From Gemmatales bacterium (GTDB lineage Bacteria > Planctomycetota > Planctomycetia > Gemmatales > HRBIN36), in contig JANWWR010000160.1 in NCBI GenBank assembly GCA_025055835.1, forward strand, positions 1 to 33,804: a stretch of DNA of 33,804 bases. Direction: 5' to 3'. Below, one piece after another: positions 23,790 to 30,410 of the stretch (position 1 is its first letter; every line of letters starts with the position of its first letter). The translations under genes and the position numbers were made by a program. The notes beneath the pieces were generated by a model. It did no database searches. It was not told the DNA's origin and was given only the letters and a program-made list of their open reading frames with translations.

Positions 23790-25436
23790 CTACGGGGAGG
23801 TTCCGAGGCCGTCCACCCGGGCATCGTCGGGCAGCCGCAACACCATGCCCGCTTCGAGCCGGTTGACGTCGGTGAGGACATCGCGGTTGAGCCGAAGAAT
23901 TTCGGGCCAGCGTTCGCCGCTTCCCAGGGTCCGTTTGGCAATGTTCCAGATCGTGTCGTTGGGCTGGACCCGGTAGCGTTTCTGCCCCGGCGGCGGCGAG
24001 GAACCGGGAGAGACCGGTCGAAAATCGGCGACCTGTTGAATGGCATCGCCCTCGGCGGCTTCACTCCGAGTCGGCCCGGGCGGCGGGGGCGGCGAGTTGG
24101 AGGGAGCATTTCGGCCGGACCCGGCGGGCGGTTCCCGTCCCGGCATGGCCACGCCGTAGCGGCGTTCCAGGTAGCCTGCCGGCGGCAGGAAGATCGCCAT
24201 CCCCGGCTGGGGGTTGGCGAGCCGCGGGTCGCGTTCCCGATTGAAGCGGGCCAGGGCGTCCTGATAGCGGTCGCTGCGGTAGCGGTGTTGGCTGACCGTG
24301 GCGTAGCTGTCGCCCTGCTTCCAGAGGTAGACCTCGAGATCGAAAGACTCGACGGCGGCCGGCGGCCTGCCGTCCGGGGTGTTCCACACGGGCGGCTGCA
24401 CGACCACGGGAATGCCGGCATCGTTGCGGACGTTGCCGGGCTGCGGACGGACCGTCAGCGGAATGCCGGAACTGTCCGACCGCTGCGAGGCGGGATTGGC
24501 CTGGGGAACCGATCCTGCCGTGCCGCGGGCCTGGGAATCGGCCACGGGTCGGCCCAGCACGGGCACCTCGTACTTGCGGTCGAAGGTCGTCGGCGGAGGC
24601 GGCGGCGGAACGGAACCCGGAGCGGACCTCGGCGGCGGAACGTCCCTGGGTTCCGTCGGCGGAGCGGAGGGCCGCGGCGATTCGGGAAGCACCGCTGGCT
24701 GTGACATGGGCATGTCACTGGAGCGCGGCATGGGCGGCGTGAGAGACGGCGGAGCGGGCGGCTCCTCCGGCGCAGGAGGTGTCATCGGTTCCCGCGGCGG
24801 ACGCGGCGGATCTCCGGCAGCTGGCGGCGCGGGCTGGACCGGCGGTTCGATTCGCGGAGGCTCCGCCGATGGAAGCGGCGGCATGGGCGGCGGCGGGTCC
24901 GCCCTGGACGGCGGCGGCGGTTCGACGGGCGGAAGTCCCGAAGGTTCCTGGGGACGCGATGGCACGCTGCCTGGCTGTGACATGGGCATGTCACTGGAGC
25001 GCGGCACGGGCGGCGTCAGGGACGGCGGAGCGGTCGGCTCCTCGGGGGGAGGAGGAGGCGCGGGCGGACCCGGCGGGGTCAGCAGGGGGGGACGTGACAG
25101 CGCAGGCGGCTCCTCGGCAGGCGCGGGGCCGGGGGGACCGCCGAGCACGGGGGCCGATTCCCCTTGAGCCACTTGCCGCCCGGGGAGCGCCGGCGGCTCC
25201 TCCGGCGGGGGCGGCGAATCGCCGTGCTGTGCAGCCGGGCCGGGGCGGGTTTCCTTGGCCACCTCCGTGGCGGTGTCCACCGGCTCGGTTTCTGCGGAGG
25301 CCTGTGCTGTCTGCGTTTCCTCGGCTTCCCCCAGAAGCGGGTCCTGCGTGAAATAGAGCTTGTAGGTGAGCACTCCGCCCACCAGCGACAGGAACAGGGC
25401 GGCTACTGTCAATCCGACCTTGGTTTCGCGGGTCAT
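23790..25436 (-). CDS. Membrane-anchored Pro-rich protein with C-terminal LysM domain
   Basis: A 548-residue protein. One transmembrane or signal-anchor helix (about residues 9-29) is followed by a very long Pro/Ser/Ala/Glu-rich linker (about 40-330) and two LysM-like regions. The C-terminal LysM is clear (about 487-536, 'YRVQPNDTIWNIAKRTLG'... 'MVLRL'); the other (about 355-415) is weaker. LysM binds peptidoglycan or chitin, so the protein probably reaches across the periplasm to the cell wall. A 71-bp DNA repeat lies within the linker. It is next to rsmH (51 bp), where ftsL lies in classical division clusters. A good GGAGG site precedes the ATG. Confidence 0.8.
   Translation of the reverse strand: MTRETKVGLTVAALFLSLVGGVLTYKLYFTQDPLLGEAEETQTAQASAETEPVDTATEVAKETRPGPAAQHGDSPPPPEEPPALPGRQVAQGESAPVLGGPPGPAPAEEPPALSRPPLLTPPGPPAPPPPPEEPTAPPSLTPPVPRSSDMPMSQPGSVPSRPQEPSGLPPVEPPPPSRADPPPPMPPLPSAEPPRIEPPVQPAPPAAGDPPRPPREPMTPPAPEEPPAPPSLTPPMPRSSDMPMSQPAVLPESPRPSAPPTEPRDVPPPRSAPGSVPPPPPPTTFDRKYEVPVLGRPVADSQARGTAGSVPQANPASQRSDSSGIPLTVRPQPGNVRNDAGIPVVVQPPVWNTPDGRPPAAVESFDLEVYLWKQGDSYATVSQHRYRSDRYQDALARFNRERDPRLANPQPGMAIFLPPAGYLERRYGVAMPGREPPAGSGRNAPSNSPPPPPGPTRSEAAEGDAIQQVADFRPVSPGSSPPPGQKRYRVQPNDTIWNIAKRTLGSGERWPEILRLNRDVLTDVNRLEAGMVLRLPDDARVDGLGTSP
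24697..24767. repeat. 71-bp direct repeat, copy 1 (linker of the LysM protein)
   Basis: This 71-bp unit is nearly identical to 24973-25043, 276 bp away, differing at only a few positions. It encodes the linker segment containing RSSDMPMSQP. Inside it, GTGACATG-GG-CATGTCAC (24701-24718) is an inverted repeat with 8-bp arms. It probably arose by internal duplication of the Pro-rich linker. Confidence 0.8.
24973..25043. repeat. 71-bp direct repeat, copy 2 (linker of the LysM protein)
   Basis: Second copy of the unit at 24697-24767, same strand and frame. The inverted repeat GTGACATG-GG-CATGTCAC lies at 24977-24994. The differences from copy 1 are few, so the duplication is recent or kept by gene conversion. 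Whether the palindrome is functional or a by-product of the codons is unknown. Confidence 0.8.
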
Positions 25437-25487
25437 GGGTCTGGTCTCCTCCGTGAGCGGCTGTGTTGTCCGCGCTTCCGACGCGGT

Positions 25488-26390
25488 TCAGGCCGCGGAC
25501 TTCAGCCGGGCGGCTCGCAGCTTGGCGCTGCGGCTGCGTGGGTTGGTCGAGATTTCCGCTTCGCTCGGCGTCACCGGCTTGCGCGTCAGCACTTCCCAGG
25601 GTCCGGAGCGAAAGGCGTTCTTGACGAGGCGATCCTCCAGGGAATGAAAGCTGATGACGACGGCCCGCCCTTCGGGCTTCAGACACCTTGGCAACTGCTC
25701 CAAAAACTGCTCCAAGGCTTCCAGTTCGTCGTTGACGGCGATCCGCAGCGCTTGAAAGACCCGCGTCGCCGGGTCCATGCCGCCTCGGCTTCGGGGCACG
25801 CAGCGGCGGACCAGATCAGCCAGTTGCGTTGTCGTCGTGATCGGTTGTTTCTGCCGGATCTCGACGATGCGGCGGGCCACGCGGCGGCTGAAGCGTTCCT
25901 CCCCATATCGCCAGAAAATGTCCGCCAGTTCCCGCTCGCTGAGCCGGTTCACCAGTCGGCTGGCCGGTTCTCCCCGCGAGGGATCGAGTCGCATGTCCAG
26001 CGGCCCTTCGGCCTGAAAACTCAGTCCGCGGCGTGGATCGGCCAACTGGTCCGAAGCGAAGCCCAGGTCCGCCAGGACACCGTGCACACGGTCCACCTTC
26101 TGCTCGTCGAGCAGATGGCGCAGCTCGGCGAAGTTGCCGTGGACCAGCGTGACCGGGGCCGGGGCGTCCTTCAGCGTATTTCTTGCTAACCGGAGCATGG
26201 CTTCGTCCTGATCGATGCCGATCAAGCAGCCGTTGGGAGCGATCCGCTGGGCGATTCTTAAAGCATGTCCGCCGCCGCCGACCGTGGCATCCACGATGAT
26301 CTGGCCCGGCTGCGGATCAAGCCAGCGCAGCACTTCGAGCGGCATGACGGGGATGTGCAGCGGAGAGGCAGGCTCGGACACGGAAGCCAC
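25488..26390 (-). CDS. rsmH: 16S rRNA (cytosine(1402)-N4)-methyltransferase RsmH
   Basis: A methyltransferase of about 300 residues that methylates C1402 of 16S rRNA using S-adenosylmethionine. Motifs include DATVGGGGHA for SAM binding, GIDQDEAML, 'LADLGFASDQL', 'GLSFQAEGPLDMRLD', 'TRVFQALRIAVNDEL' and 'VVISFHSLEDRLVK'. The frame opens at 26543, but residues before about 52 do not fit the family. A GTG at 26390 with AGGA 8 nt upstream gives the usual length, and a promoter-like sequence at 26458-26485 would start the RNA downstream of the 26543 codon. In many bacteria rsmH heads the division cluster; here no mraZ, ftsI or mur gene is adjacent. Confidence 0.92.
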   Translation of the reverse strand: MASVSEPASPLHIPVMPLEVLRWLDPQPGQIIVDATVGGGGHALRIAQRIAPNGCLIGIDQDEAMLRLARNTLKDAPAPVTLVHGNFAELRHLLDEQKVDRVHGVLADLGFASDQLADPRRGLSFQAEGPLDMRLDPSRGEPASRLVNRLSERELADIFWRYGEERFSRRVARRIVEIRQKQPITTTTQLADLVRRCVPRSRGGMDPATRVFQALRIAVNDELEALEQFLEQLPRCLKPEGRAVVISFHSLEDRLVKNAFRSGPWEVLTRKPVTPSEAEISTNPRSRSAKLRAARLKSAA

Positions 26391-26457
26391 ATCGAAGTTC
26401 CTGGCGCATCGAAGTCTGCGGCGCAGACCCATACCGACGCACCGAATCGCATCGGCG

Positions 26458-26485
26458 ACTATAGCCTCGGTTGCTACTCGTGCAA
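26458..26485 (-). promoter_or_regulatory. Candidate sigma70-type promoter for rsmH
   Basis: On the minus strand TTGCAC (26485-26480) is separated by 16 bp from TATAGT (26463-26458), a 5-of-6 match to the -10 consensus. The start of transcription would be near 26451, about 60 nt before the GTG at 26390. It also overlaps the end of the sixA region, so rsmH can be transcribed apart from sixA. Confidence 0.4.
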
Positions 26486-26494
26486 GGGCAATTG

Positions 26495-26992
26495 TCAACG
26501 GCTTTGCAGCGTCGGCGTCACCAGCCAGATCAGCGATGCGCAACCCTTCTCGATGGGCGTCCGCGCTTCCAGACAGGCCACCCCAGCCTTGGCGAATTCG
26601 ATGTGAGCGCGCTTGCTGCCGATCAGCCAGCCCGTGAAACGCCCCAGATCGGGTTCATGGCCCACGAGAAACACGACCGCACTGTTCACCTTCGCCAGGC
26701 GTTTCGCCAGCTTCTTGCAGGAGCCGCCCAGGGCCAGTTCGTCTTCAAGAACCAACTCGCATTTCCCCTCGCCCAGGCCCATGCGTTCCAAGAGCCGTTC
26801 CGCCGTCTGCCGGGACCGTAGCAGCGGACTCGATAGGATCACTCCCGGTTCGACCCCCAGGCGCTTGAAGAAACGGGCCAGGTCATCGGTCTGTTCCATG
26901 CCTTTGGCCGTCAACGGACGTTCCTCATCGGTCTGCACTCCCGCCGCTCCCACGGGTTCCGCGTCGGCATGGCGAATCAGGTAAATCTGCAT
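26495..26992 (-). CDS. sixA: SixA-type phosphohistidine phosphatase
   Basis: A 165-residue histidine-phosphatase superfamily protein. The phosphate-handling 'RH' is R7-H8 in 'IYLIRHADAEP'. Further motifs are 'SSPLLRSRQTAERLLE' around residue 55 and the second catalytic His in 'VFLVGHEPDLG' near 110. The family includes SixA, which removes phosphate from histidine-phosphotransfer proteins such as ArcB and PtsO. The actual substrate is unknown, as no two-component or PTS gene is adjacent. The start fits, with the first Met directly before the conserved strand. Length is normal. Confidence 0.87.
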   Translation of the reverse strand: MQIYLIRHADAEPVGAAGVQTDEERPLTAKGMEQTDDLARFFKRLGVEPGVILSSPLLRSRQTAERLLERMGLGEGKCELVLEDELALGGSCKKLAKRLAKVNSAVVFLVGHEPDLGRFTGWLIGSKRAHIEFAKAGVACLEARTPIEKGCASLIWLVTPTLQSR

Positions 26993-27041
26993 GGCTGCAC
27001 CATCTGCGAAGGTTTACTCTTGAACGCCGCTCCGACCTAAT

Positions 27042-27059
27042 GTAGCCTGAAGTGGCTAC
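27042..27059. other. Small inverted repeat in the divergent intergenic region
   Basis: GTAGCC and GGCTAC form a 6-bp stem with a 6-nt loop in the 217-bp gap between divergent sixA and the first PilB-type gene. It is too short and lacks a T tract to be a terminator. An operator for a dimeric regulator is possible but unproven. No convincing promoter or known riboswitch is seen in the rest of the gap. Confidence 0.3.
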
Positions 27060-27209
27060 CAGTCCCAGGAAAAAGGCGGCGACCCGCGGCCGGGGCCGTT
27101 GACGTTTTGCTTCGCGAAAGATCGCCAAGGGATGCCGCCATGACGGCTCGGCCCTCGGATACGGGCTGCGCTTGGGCTTTTCCGGCCGGTTCTTCGGGAG
27201 ATCACCACC

Positions 27210-28928
27210 ATGAGCATGGGCAAAGGTCGAGGAGACTTCACCGACATCCTTATTAAGAAGGGCATCATCAGCCGCGATCAGCTCCAGGAAGCCACCGCCG
27301 TCCAGAAGTCCACCGGTGCAAAGCTGTCCGATGCCCTGGTCAAACTCGGCTATTGCTCGGCCCAGGACGTGATGACCGCCATCGCCGAGTTCCACAACCT
27401 TCAGTTTGTGGACCTGACCGAGTTGACCATTCCGGCGGCCGTGGTGGAACTGGTTCCGGAATCGGTGGCCCGCGAAAACGTCATTCTGCCGCTGGCCCAG
27501 GACAACGGCACGCTCAAGATCATCATGAGCGACCCGATGGACCTGGACACCATTCAAAAGCTCCAGTTCATCCTTAACAAGGACATCCAGCCCGTTCTCG
27601 CCCCACGGGAACAGATCATCGAGGCGATCAACCGCTACTACGGCCAGAGCGAAACCGAGTCGGTGGACTCGATGCTTCAGGAATTCACTGACACGGCCAT
27701 CGACACGACCGAGACGGAGTCGGCCCAGCGGATGGCCGAAATGGACGACAGCGACGCTCCGGTCGTGAAACTGGTGAACCTGATCATTCAGGAAGCGATC
27801 AGCCTGCGGGCCAGCGACATCCATATCGAACCGTTCGCCGACCGCATCCGGGTCCGGTACCGCATCGACGGCGTGCTGGTGGAACGGGACAGTCCGCCGA
27901 AGCGGCTGCTGCCCGCCATCCTGTCGCGCATCAAGATCATGGGCAACATCGACATTGCCGAAAAGAGGCGTCCCCAGGACGGACGCATCAAAATGGTCGT
28001 CAACGGCAAGCACTTCGACCTGCGCGTCAGCATCCTGCCGACCAACCACGGCCAAGCCTGCTGCATGCGCATCCTCGACCGCAGCAGCATCCAGGTGAAC
28101 ATCCGCGACCTGGGCTTTGCCGACGACGACTACCAGCGGTTCCAGCAGATCATCAAACGGCCCAACGGCATCTTCCTGGTGACCGGCCCCACCGGTTCGG
28201 GCAAGACCACGACGCTCTACGCCGCATTGAACGAACTGAACCGGCCTGACCGGAAGATCATCACCGCGGAAGACCCGGTCGAGTATTACTTGCCAGGTGT
28301 GAACCAGGTGGAGGTCAAACACCAGATCGGCCTGGACTTCGCCCGGATCATCCGAGCCATGCTTCGGCAAGCGCCGAACATCATTCTGGTGGGCGAAATC
28401 CGCGACTGCGAGACGGCGGAGATCGCTATCCAGGCTTCTTTGACTGGACACTTGGTTTTCAGTACGCTACATACGAACGATGCGCCTAGTGCGATCACCC
28501 GTCTCATCGACATCGGCATCCAGCCGTTCCTGGTGGCGTCGAGCCTGATCGCCATCATGGCCCAGCGTCTGGTGCGGGTCGTCTGTCCGAAGTGCAAGGA
28601 GCCGGATCAGCCGAGCATGGCGGAAATTCGCGCCGCCGGTCTGACGCCGGATCGCCTCGCCAATGCCACGTTCATGCGGGGCCGTGGCTGTAGTCATTGC
28701 CACCACACGGGTTACCGCGGCCGGACGGGCATCTTCGAAATGATGAAGATGAACTCCACGCTGCGGGAAATGACCTTCCGCCGCGAGCCGACCCAGGCCA
28801 TCCGTCGGCAGGCCCGCTTGCTCGGCATGAGGACTCTGCTGGAGGACGGCGTGAACAAGGCCCTCCGTGGCATCACGACGCTGGAAGAGGTGCTCTCCAC
28901 CTGCCACCATGAAAGCGCTTTGGTGTGA
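27210..28928 (+). CDS. GspE/PilB-type assembly ATPase (first paralogue)
   Basis: A 572-residue secretion/pilus ATPase. An N-terminal MshEN-type domain (about residues 8-150; such domains often bind c-di-GMP) precedes the T2SSE ATPase domain with Walker A at 326-334 (GPTGSGKTT), the Walker B and Asp-box 'ILVGEIRDCETAEIA' near 395, the His-box 'STLHTNDAP', and a four-Cys zinc element (CPKC ... CSHC) followed by 'HTGYRGRTGIFE'. This ATPase type powers pilin polymerisation. GGGAG lies 9 nt before the ATG. It is first in the pilus-type run, with PilT following after 178 bp. PilB and GspE cannot be told apart here. Confidence 0.92.
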   Translation: MSMGKGRGDFTDILIKKGIISRDQLQEATAVQKSTGAKLSDALVKLGYCSAQDVMTAIAEFHNLQFVDLTELTIPAAVVELVPESVARENVILPLAQDNGTLKIIMSDPMDLDTIQKLQFILNKDIQPVLAPREQIIEAINRYYGQSETESVDSMLQEFTDTAIDTTETESAQRMAEMDDSDAPVVKLVNLIIQEAISLRASDIHIEPFADRIRVRYRIDGVLVERDSPPKRLLPAILSRIKIMGNIDIAEKRRPQDGRIKMVVNGKHFDLRVSILPTNHGQACCMRILDRSSIQVNIRDLGFADDDYQRFQQIIKRPNGIFLVTGPTGSGKTTTLYAALNELNRPDRKIITAEDPVEYYLPGVNQVEVKHQIGLDFARIIRAMLRQAPNIILVGEIRDCETAEIAIQASLTGHLVFSTLHTNDAPSAITRLIDIGIQPFLVASSLIAIMAQRLVRVVCPKCKEPDQPSMAEIRAAGLTPDRLANATFMRGRGCSHCHHTGYRGRTGIFEMMKMNSTLREMTFRREPTQAIRRQARLLGMRTLLEDGVNKALRGITTLEEVLSTCHHESALV

Positions 28929-28969
28929 CAAAAAGCCCGATCATGAACTGACTTTTTTCTCATGGAAGG

Positions 28970-28998
28970 TTGAATCGGCTCCAAAGAGTGGGGATAAT
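28970..28998 (+). promoter_or_regulatory. Candidate sigma70 promoter for pilT
   Basis: TTGAAT (28970-28975, 4 of 6) and GATAAT (28993-28998, 5 of 6) are separated by exactly 17 bp, the optimum spacing. They lie in the gap between the first PilB-type gene and pilT. Transcription would begin near 29005, giving a leader of about 100 nt before the pilT GTG. Confidence 0.55.
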
Positions 28999-29002
28999 GG
29001 CT

Positions 29003-29043
29003 GTGTCCAACATGCGTCTGGAACACCACGTTTGCTTGGACAC
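29003..29043 (+). other. Leader stem-loop upstream of pilT
   Basis: GTGTCCAA (29003-29010) and TTGGACAC (29036-29043) are perfect 8-bp inverted arms around a 25-nt loop. The left arm sits at the predicted transcription start of the pilT promoter, so the RNA would begin with this hairpin. It could protect the 5' end or regulate the transcript; it could also be an operator in DNA. No known riboswitch class is recognised. Confidence 0.45.
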
Positions 29044-29106
29044 CTGGATTTCTGACAGATCATCTGACCGGTCAATTCCAGGGATAGTACAGGAAAGGGA
29101 GCGACT

Positions 29107-30303
29107 GTGGCTGCTGGCACGGTCCTGATGGAGAAGCTGCTTGAGACGGTGTACACCCTCAAGGCCAGCGACCTCCACATCTCGGTTGGCCAACCGCCGG
29201 TGATCCGGCTTCATGGGCGGCTGCGCAGGCTGGACGCCAAGGTGCTCGAACCCGACGACACCATGGCCCTCATGAAAAGCATCACCCCCGACCGCTGCCA
29301 ACAGGAGCTTCAGGAGCGGGGCGGAGCGGACTTCGGGTTCGCCTACAGCGACAAGTGCCGCTTCCGCGTTGCCATCTTCAAGCAGAAGGGCAACGTGTCC
29401 ATCGTCTGCCGCCGCATTCCCAGCCAGTTCCTGACCTTCGAGCAGATCCGCATGCCGGACGCCATTCGTCGGCTCATCACCCGGCCGCGCGGTCTGCTGC
29501 TGGTCACGGGGCCGACCGGCTCCGGCAAGACGACCAGTCTGGCCTCGATGATCAATTGGCTGAACGAGAACTACGACAAGCACATCATCACCATCGAAGA
29601 CCCGATCGAGTATTACCACACGCACAAAAAGAGCACGGTCAACCAGCGTGAAATCGGCGTGGACGTGCCCAGCTTCGCCGAGGCCCTGCGCCGCGCTTTG
29701 CGGATGGACCCGGATGTGATTCTGGTCGGCGAAATGCGCGACCTGGAAACAATCCACGCCGCCCTGGAGGCCGCTGAGACCGGCCACGTCGTCTTCGCCA
29801 CGCTCCACACCAGCGGAGCGGCCAGCACGATCAACCGGATCGTGGACGTGTTCCCCAAGGAGCAGCAGGACCAGATCCGCACCCAGCTTTCCACCGCGCT
29901 GATCGGCGTGCTGTCCCAGGCCCTGCTGCCCCGCAAGCCGGATGGTCTGGTGGCAGCCTACGAAATGATGGTCGTCACGCCCGCCATCCAGAACCTCATC
30001 CGCGAAAACAAAGTGTACCGCATCGACTCCAGCATTCAGACCGGACGCAAGCACGGCATGTTCCTGCTTGACGAAAGCCTCTTCCGACTCTGGAAGGAAG
30101 GGCTGGTCGAGAAGGAAGAGGTGTTGATGCGGTCGTCCCGACCGGCCGAACTGGCCGCCAAGATCGCCCAGGCGGAACGCGGTCTGCTTGAAGAGGAAGA
30201 AGAGGAGGAAGAGGAGTACGACGAGGACGAAGACGAGGAGTACGAGGACGACGAGGAGGACGAAGAGGAGGACGAGGGTCCCCGCCGTCCGGGTCGTCGC
30301 TGA
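29107..30303 (+). CDS. pilT: PilT-type retraction ATPase with acidic C-terminal tail
   Basis: A 398-residue PilT-family hexameric ATPase, which drives pilus retraction and twitching. Walker A is at 135-143 (GPTGSGKTT), the Asp-box/Walker B region is 'DVILVGEMRDLETI', the His-box is 'FATLHTSGAASTINRIVD', and the PilT-specific 'AIQNLIRENK' segment is near 300. It starts with GTG at 29107 with GGGAG just upstream. The final part is odd: after residue 361 the chain is 29 residues of almost pure Glu and Asp with two Tyr (362-390), then GPRRPGRR. PilT proteins normally end before this. The tail may mediate binding or be a neutral expansion. Confidence 0.93.
   Translation: MAAGTVLMEKLLETVYTLKASDLHISVGQPPVIRLHGRLRRLDAKVLEPDDTMALMKSITPDRCQQELQERGGADFGFAYSDKCRFRVAIFKQKGNVSIVCRRIPSQFLTFEQIRMPDAIRRLITRPRGLLLVTGPTGSGKTTSLASMINWLNENYDKHIITIEDPIEYYHTHKKSTVNQREIGVDVPSFAEALRRALRMDPDVILVGEMRDLETIHAALEAAETGHVVFATLHTSGAASTINRIVDVFPKEQQDQIRTQLSTALIGVLSQALLPRKPDGLVAAYEMMVVTPAIQNLIRENKVYRIDSSIQTGRKHGMFLLDESLFRLWKEGLVEKEEVLMRSSRPAELAAKIAQAERGLLEEEEEEEEEYDEDEDEEYEDDEEDEEEDEGPRRPGRR
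30190..30276 (+). repeat. Purine-rich GAG/GAA/GAC tract encoding the acidic tail
   Basis: About 87 bp of mostly GAG, GAA and GAC codons encode the acidic tail of the PilT-type protein. The region is simple-sequence-like and is likely to vary in length by slippage in multiples of three. The GC-rich background makes it stand out in base composition. Confidence 0.7.
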
Positions 30304-30410
30304 ACTCGTTCGTCCAACGCGGCCTTTCCTCCCTGGAACATACTGGCGAAGTTTCGACGGCTGATGGTTTGGCCGTCGCATGATCCCCTTGATGCACAGG
30401 CGAACGCACC

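Noticed and set aside
26391-26543. Extended N-terminus of RsmH
   Set aside because: The extra 51 residues do not fit the family, overlap the end of sixA, and lie upstream of or over the likely promoter.
26993-27209. A c-di-GMP riboswitch or other known leader upstream of the first PilB-type gene
   Set aside because: No GEMM-like core or other recognised riboswitch motif is seen. Only a 6-bp inverted repeat is present.
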